DNA of 35,366 bases from an uncultured Bacilli bacterium (GCA_910578855.1 CAJTRV010000009.1:1-35366), one strand, 5' to 3'; positions 15,506 to 23,943 are shown, numbered from the stretch's first letter. The notes: generated by a model not told the origin, from the letters alone. Program-made: numbers and translations.

Positions 15506-16849
15506 ATGTTAGAAAAAGTAATGCCACATAATATTGAAGCAGAACAATCAGTGTTGGGATCAATGTTTTTAAATAAGTATGCGGCTCAAAAAAGCGTTGA
15601 AAATTTAAATGCCGATGTCTTTTATCTAGATAGTCATGCGAAAATATTTGATGTGTTAAGTACTTTTGTGGAAAAAAATATTCCCATTGATTTGACGACA
15701 GTGACTGCCGAATTAGATCAACGTAAAATTTTAAAACAAATTGGTGATGTTGAGTATTTGACAGAAATCATTAATACTGTTCCTACTGCTTCGAATATTG
15801 ATGAATATATTAAGATTGTTGAACATTGCGCCATCAAACGGCGGTTGATTAAAGAATCGAGCGAAATCGTCGAGGCTGTCTATCAGTCCACCGATGAGTT
15901 AGCTGATTTATTGGACAATGCTGAAAAAAAGATCTTAAATGTTGTAAAGACTAGAAAAGGAACAGAATTTCGTTCCATTCAGGATGTCTTATATAAAGCC
16001 CAACAAGATTTAGAAAAGCTATCGCAAAACAAAGGTGATATTACGGGAATTGCCACGGGATTTTATGATATTGATAAAATTACTTCAGGTCTTCATCCTA
16101 ATGAGTTAATTATCATAGCTGCCAGGCCAGCCATGGGAAAAACGGTAATTGCTTTAAATATTGCCATTCATGTTGCCTCTCATCAAAAGAAAGCAGTCGC
16201 GTTATTTAATATGGAAATGGGTGCTGAACAATTGGTCATGCGAATGCTTGCAAGTGTTGGACAAATTAGTCAGAATAAGTTAAAGACGGGACATTTAGAA
16301 CATCAAGATTGGAAACGGGTTAACGAAGCAATTAGTAAATTAGCAGAGAGTAACCTATTTATTGATGATACGCCTGGTATGACAATTGGTGAGATCCGTG
16401 CAAAGTGTCGCCGTTTGGCCAGTAGTGAAAAAGGTCTTAGTCTTGTCGTAATTGACTACCTTCAATTAATTAGTGGTGGTGGAAAATATGGAAACAATCG
16501 GCAACAAGAAATTTCTGATATTTCCCGGGCTTTAAAAACAATGGCTATGGAACTAGAAGTACCTGTGATCGCCTTAGCGCAATTATCTCGTAGTGTTGAG
16601 GGTCGTGATGATAAACGTCCAATCTTAAGTGACTTAAGAGAATCTGGATCAATCGAACAAGATGCCGATATTGTCGCCTTCTTATATCGCGATGACTATT
16701 ATAATAAAGAAAGTGCGATTGATGAAATGACCTCGAAGAGTGAATTTTTAATTCGAAAACATCGTAGTGGTCCAACTGCGGAAATCGATTTGATTTTTAA
16801 ACGGGATACGGCGACGTTTGCAAATTTTATCGATCGTGAAGAAGGATAG
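15506..16849 (+). CDS. dnaB: replicative DNA helicase DnaB (DnaC in Bacillus)
   Basis: Hexameric helicase that unwinds the replication fork and recruits primase. The protein has 447 aa: N-terminal domain 1-~150 (PHNIEAEQSVLGSM), linker helix, then a RecA-like ATPase domain with Walker A ARPAMGKT (206-213), Walker B LVVIDYLQLI, and the arginine-finger region RQQEISDISRALK. GGAGG precedes the ATG. No intein is present. It lies 17 bases after rplI and 7 bases before the M23 peptidase gene, in the same operon. Confidence 0.97.
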   Translation: MLEKVMPHNIEAEQSVLGSMFLNKYAAQKSVENLNADVFYLDSHAKIFDVLSTFVEKNIPIDLTTVTAELDQRKILKQIGDVEYLTEIINTVPTASNIDEYIKIVEHCAIKRRLIKESSEIVEAVYQSTDELADLLDNAEKKILNVVKTRKGTEFRSIQDVLYKAQQDLEKLSQNKGDITGIATGFYDIDKITSGLHPNELIIIAARPAMGKTVIALNIAIHVASHQKKAVALFNMEMGAEQLVMRMLASVGQISQNKLKTGHLEHQDWKRVNEAISKLAESNLFIDDTPGMTIGEIRAKCRRLASSEKGLSLVVIDYLQLISGGGKYGNNRQQEISDISRALKTMAMELEVPVIALAQLSRSVEGRDDKRPILSDLRESGSIEQDADIVAFLYRDDYYNKESAIDEMTSKSEFLIRKHRSGPTAEIDLIFKRDTATFANFIDREEG

Positions 16850-16856
16850 GTGAAAC

Positions 16857-18302
16857 ATGAAAAAATATGGAATTGGCTTACTCATTATCTTGATTTGTTT
16901 ATCAACTTTTGTTCTAGGCTTTCATAAAAAAGATCATCGGGAACCTAATTTATTTTACCAGGTCTATCTTGATGATACTTTAATTGGAACGATTCGCTCA
17001 AAGGATCAGTTACTTAATATGATTGATAAACAAGGGGAATATATCAAACGTAAATATAAAGTATCCAAGGTATTAGCCCCTAATGGTTTAGAAATAAAAA
17101 AAGTCAATACATATCATGATAAAATTGAGTCCTCAGCGACCATTTATGATAAGATTCAAAAAAAGCGCCCCTTTACAATTCCTGGTTATCAGTTAACATT
17201 AAAGGATGGCGATAAGGTTACGAAACTTTATGTTACGGATAAAAAAATGGTGAAACGAGCGATGGAGAATGTTGTTAAAACGTTTGTTGGTGAGGATGAT
17301 TATCGCAACTATATGAATGAAACACAACCTAAAATCACTACGACGGGAACGCAAATTGAAAATATTTATATTCAAACGTATATGACAATGAAAGAAATGA
17401 ATATTTCTGTAACGAATCAAATTTATACGGATGAAACAGAATTTTCAAAATATTTACTATATGGTGATGCAACCAAAGAAACTCAGTATACAATTGGTGT
17501 TGGTGATACCATTGAAAAAGTTGCTTACAGTAATAAAATTAGTCCCGAAGAGTTTTTAATATACAATCCGCAGTTTACTAGTCGAACTAATTTATTATTT
17601 CCTGGTCAACTAGTACGAATTGGGATGATTGATCCTAAGATTAAAGTCGTTGTTGAATCTAAGGTAGTTCGAGATGTTGTTACCAATTATAAAACTGAAG
17701 AACGTTATGATGAAACGAAATTAGTGGGCGATGATAAAGTAATACAAAAAGGCGAAAATGGCTTGGTGCGTTTGACGCAAAAGGTTTATAACGTCAATGG
17801 TTCTAATATCGGAGCAGAAACCCAAAATAGTGAGGAATTAAAACCGACAATTAATGCTATTATTGTCCGTGGTGAAAAAGAAATTCCGACGGTTGGTAGT
17901 GGAATTTGGTACTGGCCAACCAATAGTTATTATGTAATTCGGGGAATGGAATATGGTGCCAATCCTGTAACAGGTATTCGGGAAGCCCATACCGGCATCG
18001 ATATTACTGATGCCTGTGGCCAACCAATTTATGCAGCGAATAATGGAGTAGTACATACTGCTTCCTATCGGTATGATAATGGAATCTATGTCACCATCAA
18101 CCATAATAATGGTTATTATACGCTATATGCCCATATGTCTCGTTCTATTGTCAGTCGTGGCCAAACAGTTGCCAAAGGTCAAGTGATTGGTTATGTTGGG
18201 GCAACGGGATATGCCACTGGTTGCCACTTACACTTTGAAGCATTAAGTGGTGGTGCTCCATATCAGGGTGGATCGTTCTTTGATGCAAGGGCGTTATATT
18301 AA
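16857..18302 (+). CDS. membrane-anchored LysM-G5-M23 peptidoglycan endopeptidase
   Basis: A predicted extracellular wall hydrolase of 481 aa. Residues 5-22 form a signal anchor (YGIGLLIILICLSTFVLGF). Residues ~30-200 are unassigned, LysM lies at ~210-256 (YTIGVGDTIEKVA... LFPGQLVRI) and a G5 domain at ~262-338. A C-terminal M23 (LytM) domain has intact zinc ligands His378/Asp382 (HTGID) and His459 in HLHFE, plus His426 (YAHMS), so it should be an active endopeptidase. It starts 7 bases after dnaB with AGGTGA and its stop overlaps walJ's ATG. In B. subtilis the space before walJ holds walRKHI; here this hydrolase stands there instead. Confidence 0.92.
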   Translation: MKKYGIGLLIILICLSTFVLGFHKKDHREPNLFYQVYLDDTLIGTIRSKDQLLNMIDKQGEYIKRKYKVSKVLAPNGLEIKKVNTYHDKIESSATIYDKIQKKRPFTIPGYQLTLKDGDKVTKLYVTDKKMVKRAMENVVKTFVGEDDYRNYMNETQPKITTTGTQIENIYIQTYMTMKEMNISVTNQIYTDETEFSKYLLYGDATKETQYTIGVGDTIEKVAYSNKISPEEFLIYNPQFTSRTNLLFPGQLVRIGMIDPKIKVVVESKVVRDVVTNYKTEERYDETKLVGDDKVIQKGENGLVRLTQKVYNVNGSNIGAETQNSEELKPTINAIIVRGEKEIPTVGSGIWYWPTNSYYVIRGMEYGANPVTGIREAHTGIDITDACGQPIYAANNGVVHTASYRYDNGIYVTINHNNGYYTLYAHMSRSIVSRGQTVAKGQVIGYVGATGYATGCHLHFEALSGGAPYQGGSFFDARALY

Positions 18303-19066
18303 TGAAAGTATCTGTATTAGCGAGCGGTAGTAAGGGAAACTGTACTTATATTGAAACCGCGCAAACAAAAATTTTGATCGATTTAGGGACCTCTTCACTT
18401 TATGTTGAAAGAGCCCTTAAAGAGATGCAGGTCGATCCTCATGATATTCAGGCGATCCTACTAACCCATACTCATGTTGATCATATCAGTGGTCTACGAG
18501 TCTTTCTTAAAAAATACCACCCAACAGTCTATTTAACTGCAATTATGTTAGAAGAATTACAACAAACTGTTGTCTTAAATGATTATCAGTATATCGAATC
18601 AGACGTAATGATAGCGGACCTTTCGATCCAACCAGTAAAGACGAGTCATGATACGGGGGATTCTCAAGGCTATGTGATTGAAAGCAACAATCATTCATTG
18701 GTTTATCTTACCGATACTGGATATTTGAATGTTCAAAATCATTCTCGTCTAATGGATAAGGAACTGTATATTATTGAGAGTAATCACGATGTTAATTTAT
18801 TGATGGAAGGGCGCTATCCTTTTCATATTAAACAGCGCATCCTAGGAGATCGTGGTCATTTATCTAATGAACAATGTGCTTATTATTTATCTAAACTAAT
18901 GGGAATTCATACCAAACAAATTATTTTAATTCATTTAAGTGAGGATAATAATACAGAAGAACTGGCCTATGAAACGATTACGACGATGTTAAAAAAACAT
19001 GCGAAATGTGCTCAAAATATTTTAATCTCTAAGCAAAAAGAACGAACGGAATTGATTGAGTTATGA
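18302..19066 (+). CDS. walJ: MBL-fold hydrolase WalJ (YycJ)
   Basis: Metallo-beta-lactamase-fold protein of 254 aa, the normal length for WalJ/YycJ, with the metal motif THTHVDH (55-61) and an N-terminus VSVLASGSKGNCTYIE typical of the family. In Bacillus and streptococci it is the last member of the walRK operon; it has been linked to coordinating wall work with DNA replication, and its substrate is not firmly known. The ATG overlaps the preceding stop (TAATG). It is followed by rlmH with a 4-base overlap, as in many Firmicutes where both lie near walRK. The two-component genes are absent here. Confidence 0.92.
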   Translation: MKVSVLASGSKGNCTYIETAQTKILIDLGTSSLYVERALKEMQVDPHDIQAILLTHTHVDHISGLRVFLKKYHPTVYLTAIMLEELQQTVVLNDYQYIESDVMIADLSIQPVKTSHDTGDSQGYVIESNNHSLVYLTDTGYLNVQNHSRLMDKELYIIESNHDVNLLMEGRYPFHIKQRILGDRGHLSNEQCAYYLSKLMGIHTKQIILIHLSEDNNTEELAYETITTMLKKHAKCAQNILISKQKERTELIEL

Positions 19067-19518
19067 TAAAAATAATCTGTGTTGGCAAAATAAAAGAGTC
19101 ATTTTATCGAGAGGCGATTCAGGAATATCAGAAGCGCTTGACCAAATATACCAAATTAGAAATCATTGAGGTACCAGACTCTGGTAGTAAGCAACCAAGA
19201 TATAATCAGCAACAAGAACGAGATGCAATTATGAAACATCTAAAACCAAAAGATTATATTATCACTTTAGAAATTACGGGGAAAGCTTATACTAGTGAAG
19301 CCTTAGCGATGCATATTGATCATCTAACAACGCATTATTCTAATCTCGTATTTATTATTGGTGGATCAGATGGATTAGATGAACAATGGAAAACACTTCG
19401 TCATGAAGCCATCTCTTTTTCTAATCTAACTTTTCCGCATCAATTATTTCGTGTTTTGCTATTAGAGCAACTTTATCGGTCTTATAAAATTAAAAATAAT
19501 GAAAGTTATCACAAATAG
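19063..19518 (+). CDS. rlmH: 23S rRNA (pseudouridine-1915-N3)-methyltransferase RlmH
   Basis: SPOUT-class methyltransferase that modifies pseudouridine 1915 in helix 69 on assembled 70S ribosomes. The protein of 151 aa (slightly short of the usual 159) has the SAM-binding knot motif FIIGGSDGLDEQ and the C-terminal signature FPHQLFRVLLLEQLYRSYKI...YHK. The ATGA overlap with walJ couples their translation. A terminator follows. Confidence 0.96.
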   Translation: MIKIICVGKIKESFYREAIQEYQKRLTKYTKLEIIEVPDSGSKQPRYNQQQERDAIMKHLKPKDYIITLEITGKAYTSEALAMHIDHLTTHYSNLVFIIGGSDGLDEQWKTLRHEAISFSNLTFPHQLFRVLLLEQLYRSYKIKNNESYHK

Positions 19519-19533
19519 TGTATAAAAACCATG

Positions 19534-19567
19534 AAAATCATCCACTATCAATTAGGGGATGATTTTT
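19534..19567 (+). terminator. terminator of the dnaB-rlmH operon, overlapping the spoIIR ribosome binding site
   Basis: Perfect 10-bp inverted repeat AAAATCATCC / GGATGATTTT (19534-19543, 19557-19566), 13-base loop, T-run to 19567. The 3' arm takes in part of the purine-rich AGGGGATGAT (19554-19563), the only Shine-Dalgarno-like sequence before the spoIIR ATG at 19570. The hairpin could end rlmH transcripts and also hide the spoIIR start on read-through RNA. Confidence 0.75.
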
Positions 19568-19569
19568 AT

Positions 19570-20091
19570 ATGAAAAAATTATTAATTGTAATCGTTGTTT
19601 GCTTCTGCTTTTATCTATTTACCAATGTTCATGCTGAAAGTTTAATGATTCCAGAGGAAGCCATTCGAATGCGTGTTCTCGCCAATAGTAATTCAGATTA
19701 TGATCAGACGATCAAAAAAGAGGTTAGTATTGAATTACAAAAGAGTATGTATCATCTATTAAAAAATACCAAAGGTGTTGAACAAGCGCGCAAAGTAATC
19801 ACCAATAATATGGATGAAATCGAAGCGTCTGTCAAAGCAACGTTAGTTCGTTTAGATTATGATGCTGGATATCAAATTAACTATGGAATGAATTATTTTC
19901 CCAATAAAGAATTTCATGGTGTTACTTATGAAGAAGGTTATTATGAATCAGTATTGGTAACGCTCGGAAGTGGTGAAGGAGATAATTGGTGGTGTGTTCT
20001 ATTTCCTCCTTTATGTTTATTGGAAGCAGAAGAAAGTGATCAAGTAGAGTATCAATTTTATGTAAAAGAATTAATTGATCAATATTTATAG
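19570..20091 (+). CDS. spoIIR: stage II sporulation protein R (SpoIIR)
   Basis: Forespore-made signalling protein secreted into the intermembrane space to trigger SpoIIGA-dependent processing of pro-sigma-E in the mother cell. The 173-aa product has a signal peptide (KKLLIVIVVCFCFYLFTNVHA, cut likely after HA), the family motif IRMRVLANSNSDYDQTIKKEV, and GDNWWCVLFPPLCL near the C-terminus. Length is normal. An ATG at 19531 is in frame, but it lies in the terminator's 5' arm without a ribosome binding site and would bury the signal peptide, so 19570 is preferred. In B. subtilis this gene is sigma-F dependent; I found no convincing sigma-F promoter here. Confidence 0.93.
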   Translation: MKKLLIVIVVCFCFYLFTNVHAESLMIPEEAIRMRVLANSNSDYDQTIKKEVSIELQKSMYHLLKNTKGVEQARKVITNNMDEIEASVKATLVRLDYDAGYQINYGMNYFPNKEFHGVTYEEGYYESVLVTLGSGEGDNWWCVLFPPLCLLEAEESDQVEYQFYVKELIDQYL

Positions 20092-20137
20092 TATAAATTG
20101 TCCTTTTATAAATACAATTTTATAGGAGGATTTTTTT

Positions 20138-20668
20138 ATGCATGTACTGATTATCATCATCATTGCTGTAAGTCTTAGTATGGATGCGTTTAGTCTTTCT
20201 TTAGCTTATGGAACTCTAAATATTAGTCGATCTAATATGCGTCAACTTGCTTTTATTGTTGGGGTATATCATTTTATGATGCCGTTACTAGGAATGTTTG
20301 TCGGTGGACTGATCTCTAGTTATTTCGCCATTGCCCCTGATTTGCTTATTTTTATTGTTTTATTATTTATTGGAATCGAAATGATAAATGAGAGTAGAGA
20401 ACAAAGCCACGATGTTAAAATTATGGATTTAAAAGAATTACTATTGTTTGGTCTGGCAGTAAGTCTTGATAGTTTTTCGGTCGGAATTGGCTTGGAAACG
20501 ATATCGCACCATTATGTAATAAGTGCACTTCTATTTTCCATGTCTAGTTTTTTCTTTACTTATCTTGGATTATTTCTCGGGAAAAAAATTAATAATCGGG
20601 TGGGAAATATTTCCACTTTAGTTGGTGGTATTACTTTAATTGTCATTGGTATTTTATATTTATTATAA
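20138..20668 (+). CDS. mntP: putative manganese efflux pump MntP
   Basis: A 176-aa integral membrane protein with six predicted helices in two repeats. Each repeat has the conserved acidic signature: SLSMDAFSLSLAYG (~residues 11-24) and AVSLDSFSVGIGL (~109-121). HFMMPLLGMFVGG also matches MntP/YebN, which exports Mn2+. The related sporulation protein YtaF has a similar fold and is an alternative, but the MPLLG segment and the position after spoIIR (as in B. subtilis ywlD) support MntP. AGGAGG precedes the ATG. No Mn riboswitch (yybP-ykoY) was seen upstream. A terminator follows. Confidence 0.87.
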   Translation: MHVLIIIIIAVSLSMDAFSLSLAYGTLNISRSNMRQLAFIVGVYHFMMPLLGMFVGGLISSYFAIAPDLLIFIVLLFIGIEMINESREQSHDVKIMDLKELLLFGLAVSLDSFSVGIGLETISHHYVISALLFSMSSFFFTYLGLFLGKKINNRVGNISTLVGGITLIVIGILYLL

Positions 20669-20690
20669 TGTTGATAGAGAAGAAAAATAT

Positions 20691-20718
20691 AACAGATTGG
20701 CGAGAATCTGTTTTTTTT
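20691..20718 (+). terminator. terminator after mntP
   Basis: Perfect 8-bp stem AACAGATT / AATCTGTT (20691-20698, 20705-20712), 6-base loop GGCGAG, T-run to 20718. Confidence 0.93.
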
Positions 20719-21038
20719 GTATCATTCTTAGTACCCCATGATGTTATCAAAAATATTTGTGATAAAAATTATAATTCAAAAGTATAAAACTTGTACGCTA
20801 CTAAAAATATTGTCTTAGAATTGTAAAGTATGGTGATAAAGATTGATAAAACAAGGAAAACATATTATAATGAATATGGTGACTCATCATAATTAGTCCA
20901 GTAAGTGGTTGTAATAAGATAGAAACAAATTCTCAGGGTGGGAGTTATTATAGAAACATTTAATAAATCAAAAATATAAATAGAAAGGAATCAATTAAAT
21001 AGAATAATCGTTCTATAAGATTGATAATACATGATACT
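20719..21038 (+). other. 320-base intergenic region with fba promoter and long leader
   Basis: It holds one strong promoter (20843-20871) and then about 165 bases of AT-rich leader. The leader has AGGGTGGGAG at ~20936-20945, a purine-rich AAAGGAA at ~20984-20990 and a small TAGAA/TTCTA hairpin at ~21000-21015. No terminator, no known riboswitch consensus and no coding pattern were recognised. Confidence 0.5.
20843..20871 (+). promoter_or_regulatory. fba promoter
   Basis: TTGATA (20843-20848, 5/6), 17-base spacer, TATAAT (20866-20871, 6/6). It is among the best vegetative promoters in the window, as suits a glycolytic gene. Confidence 0.75.
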
Positions 21039-21890
21039 ATGATAGTAAATACAAAAGAAATGTTAGAACAGGCTAAACGCGAACACTATGCGGTTCCTCA
21101 TTTTAATATCAATAATTTAGAGTGGACAAGGTATATTTTGGAAGCCTGTCAAGAAAATAAGAGCCCCGTTATTATTGGGGTCAGTGAGGGTGCCATTCAA
21201 TATATGGGAGGAGCACTCACAGTTGCCAATATGGTGCGATCTTTGGTTCAAGATTTAGCCATCACCGTTCCCGTTGCGATCCATCTTGATCACGGTAGTA
21301 GTGTAGAATCTTGTAAGACATGTATCGATGCAGGTTTTACTTCTGTAATGATTGATGCTTCTAAATATGATCTAGCAGAAAATATTCGAATTGTCAAAGA
21401 AGTGGTGGCATATGCCCACCCTAAAGATATTACGGTAGAAGCAGAAATTGGTCATATTGGGGGAATGGAAGATCATGTGAGTTCTTCAATTGCCTATGCT
21501 GATCAGAATGATGCGATTCGGCTTGTAACGGAAACGAAGATTGATACACTAGCACCAGCGGTTGGTAGTGTTCATGGTATATATAAAGGATTACCTAATA
21601 TTCGTATTGATTTAATCAATGATATAAAGCATGATACTGCATTACCGCTTGTGTTACATGGTGGTAGTGGGATTCCCGATGATATTATCCGAAATAGTAT
21701 TATAGCGGGTATTTGCAAATTAAATATTAATACGGAATTACAATTAGCGTGGAGTCAAGCAGTGCGCCAATATTTACAGGAACAACCTGATATTTATGAT
21801 CCGCGAAAAATTATTAAATCAGGGGCATCGGCAATGAAGCAGATGATCAAAGAAAAAATTTTGTTATTAGGTAGTAACGACAAGGCCTAG
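21039..21890 (+). CDS. fba: class II fructose-bisphosphate aldolase
   Basis: Zinc-dependent glycolytic/gluconeogenic enzyme that splits fructose-1,6-bisphosphate. The 283-aa product matches B. subtilis FbaA throughout: YAVPHFNINNLEW, AIHLDHGSS (catalytic Asp and zinc His), DAGFTSVMIDAS, EAEIGHIGG, APAVGSVHG (zinc His), LVLHGGSGIP (zinc His), and YDPRK. Tagatose-bisphosphate aldolase is a possible alternative specificity. ATG 21039 gives the usual N-terminus (MIVNTKEML); no clear ribosome binding site precedes it. The TTG at 21021 is a less likely start. fba-murA order matches the fbaA-murAB neighbourhood of Bacillus. Confidence 0.93.
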   Translation: MIVNTKEMLEQAKREHYAVPHFNINNLEWTRYILEACQENKSPVIIGVSEGAIQYMGGALTVANMVRSLVQDLAITVPVAIHLDHGSSVESCKTCIDAGFTSVMIDASKYDLAENIRIVKEVVAYAHPKDITVEAEIGHIGGMEDHVSSSIAYADQNDAIRLVTETKIDTLAPAVGSVHGIYKGLPNIRIDLINDIKHDTALPLVLHGGSGIPDDIIRNSIIAGICKLNINTELQLAWSQAVRQYLQEQPDIYDPRKIIKSGASAMKQMIKEKILLLGSNDKA

Positions 21891-21892
21891 GC

Positions 21893-21921
21893 GTAACAAC
21901 ATCAATTGAATGACATATAAT
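21893..21921 (+). promoter_or_regulatory. murA promoter
   Basis: GTAACA (21893-21898, 4/6), 17-base spacer, TATAAT (21916-21921, 6/6), just after the fba stop. Confidence 0.5.
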
Positions 21922-21944
21922 ATGTATAGAACTTGGGGGATAAC

Positions 21945-23195
21945 ATGAAACAATTAGTAGTAACAGGAGGAACGACACTTCGTGGTGTTATTCCGATTAG
22001 TGGGGCCAAAAATAGTGCTGTAGCTCTTTTACCAGCCGCTATTTTGTGTAATGGGGTAGTTACAATTCACAATGTGCCCAATATCTCTGATATTGAAGCA
22101 ATTAAAGAGATTTTATTATATTTGGGAGCTAATATTACCTGTAAGGAAAATTCGATTATGATCGATAGTCGTGATATAAAAAACCAGACAATATCGGAAA
22201 CGATGGCAACAAAATTACGGGCATCTTATTACTTTATGGGGGCTTTATTAGGACGGTTCCAAGCTTGTAATATGTCTCTACCAGGGGGGTGTCCTATTGG
22301 GGCCCGGCCTATGAATCTTCATTTGGAAGGTTTTGAGACTTTGGGGTGTACTATTACACCTGAGAAAAACCAGTATATCGTTACGGCGAAAGAATTAAAG
22401 GGAGACGACATAGATGTTCAGCACAGTGTTGGCGCGACCATTAATTTATTATTCGCTAGTGTTTTAGCCCATGGTGAAACCAGAATTCATCAAGCAGCAA
22501 TGGAACCGGAAATTACCAATGTAATTGAGCTTTTACAACAAATGGGAGCTGATATCAAGGGAACAGGGACAGATGAATTAATTGTGAGTGGGGTTTCGCA
22601 ACTACATGATGCAGAAATTACCGTCATCCCAGACCGAATTGAAGCTGGTACTTATTTGATTGCCGGTGCTTTATGTGGAGAACAACTAGAGATTACCAAT
22701 GTTTATCCAGATCACATTACTGCTTTATTAGAAACATTACAACAAATGGGTGTTCCATTACAAATACAAGATCAATCAATCATTGTTTCTAAACCAGAAA
22801 CGGTATATCCATGTGAGATTGAAACAGCAGTATATCCGGGGTTTCCTACTGATTTACAGCAACCAATTACACCACTAATGACCATGGCGAGTGGTTTATC
22901 TAAGATTACTGAGACGATTTATGAAAATAGATTTAAACATGTTCCTTATTTGAATCAAATGGGAGCTGATATTAAGGTGGAACAACGTTTACTAGCGATC
23001 ATCGGGCCAACAGAGCTTCATGGGTCTACCGTTGAAGCAACCGATTTACGAGCTGGAGCGAGCCTAGTACTTGCTAGTTTGATTGCTAAGGGGCAAACTT
23101 TTATTACCGAAGTTAATCATATTCTTCGTGGTTATGAAAATATAGTGGAGAAATTGCAATCCGTAGGTGCTAAAATAGAATTAAGAGAAATATAA
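21945..23195 (+). CDS. murA: UDP-N-acetylglucosamine 1-carboxyvinyltransferase MurA
   Basis: First committed step of peptidoglycan synthesis: adds enolpyruvate from PEP to UDP-GlcNAc in the cytoplasm. The 416-aa protein has Lys22 in SGAKNSAVALLPA, the catalytic loop PGGCPIGARP with Cys116 (the residue alkylated by fosfomycin, so the target is of the sensitive type), and LRAGASLVLASLIA near the C-terminus. The GGGGGAT just upstream sets ATG 21945; a TTG at 21933 is dismissed. Bacillus has two MurA copies, one near fba and one near spoIID. The position next to fba matches the murAB/murZ copy, and no second copy is present before spoIID here. Confidence 0.97.
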   Translation: MKQLVVTGGTTLRGVIPISGAKNSAVALLPAAILCNGVVTIHNVPNISDIEAIKEILLYLGANITCKENSIMIDSRDIKNQTISETMATKLRASYYFMGALLGRFQACNMSLPGGCPIGARPMNLHLEGFETLGCTITPEKNQYIVTAKELKGDDIDVQHSVGATINLLFASVLAHGETRIHQAAMEPEITNVIELLQQMGADIKGTGTDELIVSGVSQLHDAEITVIPDRIEAGTYLIAGALCGEQLEITNVYPDHITALLETLQQMGVPLQIQDQSIIVSKPETVYPCEIETAVYPGFPTDLQQPITPLMTMASGLSKITETIYENRFKHVPYLNQMGADIKVEQRLLAIIGPTELHGSTVEATDLRAGASLVLASLIAKGQTFITEVNHILRGYENIVEKLQSVGAKIELREI

Positions 23196-23197
23196 TG

Positions 23198-23223
23198 AAA
23201 GTAGAGAATACTCTACTTTTTTT
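23198..23223 (+). terminator. terminator after murA
   Basis: Perfect 9-bp stem AAAGTAGAG / CTCTACTTT (23198-23206, 23211-23219) with tetraloop AATA and T-run to 23223. The next gene's AGGAGG begins right after, so read-through may feed it. Confidence 0.9.
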
Positions 23224-23235
23224 AGGAGGAAAAAT

Positions 23236-23943
23236 ATGAAATTAAAAGGCTTACTAGTGATTGGAATTAGTGCATTTCTCGTGTTTCTTATTTACTTAAG
23301 TAATATTGATTCTAAAATTTACTATTTAACACTGGGAGATTATTCGGTTACGACTAAACAGAATGGTTATACGAATATCATTCGTCAAAACTTAGCAGAT
23401 AAAGGAAAACTGGAAACCTATGTTACTGAGTTTAATACGGATAAGGCCCGCATAACCGATTTAATTAATGACATTAATCAAAATAAAAAAGTGGTAATCA
23501 ACCATGAAGAAAAAACGATTAAAAATGCCTTAATTAAAGCCGATTTTGTAATTGTTTCCGTGGGTTCCAATGATTTATTTTATGAATTAGAGACGAAACC
23601 GACTTTAACCGAAGCATTATATGATAAGGTTGATCAGATCCTCGCTGATGGAATGACATTGTACCAATTATTGCGAAAATATTGTAAAGAAGATATTTTT
23701 GTTACAGGTTTTTATAATCCATATGAAAAGGAGTATGATGAGCTTATTGAATATGCCAATACCAAACTAAAAAAACAACTAGCAGATCAAGACATTACTT
23801 ATATTAATGTACAGGGTTGTGTCGCAAATGATTCCCCGCGGATTCAATTTCAGTTAACTGAGGAAAATAATCAGTGCGTAGCCAATAAAATTAAAAACCA
23901 AATGCGAGCAAAGTTATTTGAAGAGGTGGTTGCTTCCCAATAA
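23236..23943 (+). CDS. SGNH/GDSL-like membrane-anchored protein, possibly catalytically dead
   Basis: A 235-aa protein with an N-terminal anchor (residues ~5-22), so the rest is probably outside the cell. The layout matches SGNH hydrolases: block I region YYLTLGDYSV (~29-38), block III VSVGSNDL (~107-114), then YINVQG...NDSP and a block V-like region (IQFQLTEENNQCVANKI). In active members block I is GDS and block V is DxxH. Here Tyr35 stands where the catalytic Ser should be (a Ser follows at 37) and no His appears in block V. It may therefore be a non-catalytic binder or be misaligned. AGGAGG precedes the ATG. Confidence 0.65.
   Translation: MKLKGLLVIGISAFLVFLIYLSNIDSKIYYLTLGDYSVTTKQNGYTNIIRQNLADKGKLETYVTEFNTDKARITDLINDINQNKKVVINHEEKTIKNALIKADFVIVSVGSNDLFYELETKPTLTEALYDKVDQILADGMTLYQLLRKYCKEDIFVTGFYNPYEKEYDELIEYANTKLKKQLADQDITYINVQGCVANDSPRIQFQLTEENNQCVANKIKNQMRAKLFEEVVASQ

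Noticed and set aside
16845..16862. Half of a parS-like site (GTGAAACA)
   Set aside because: Only one half matches TGTTTCACGTGAAACA, and the bases are the ribosome binding site and start of the M23 peptidase gene.
19520..19548. Possible sigma-F promoter for spoIIR (GTATA then ATCCACTAT)
   Set aside because: The -10 lacks the GG and one conserved A, and a better structural explanation (terminator) covers the same bases.
20605..20624. Near palindrome GGGAAATATTTCC resembling inverted Noc half-sites
   Set aside because: It lies in the mntP coding region and the halves are in the opposite order to the Noc motif.
20930..20950. T-box-like AGGGTGGGAG in the fba leader
   Set aside because: The T-box core needs AGGGTGGnACCGCG and an antiterminator/terminator pair; neither is present.
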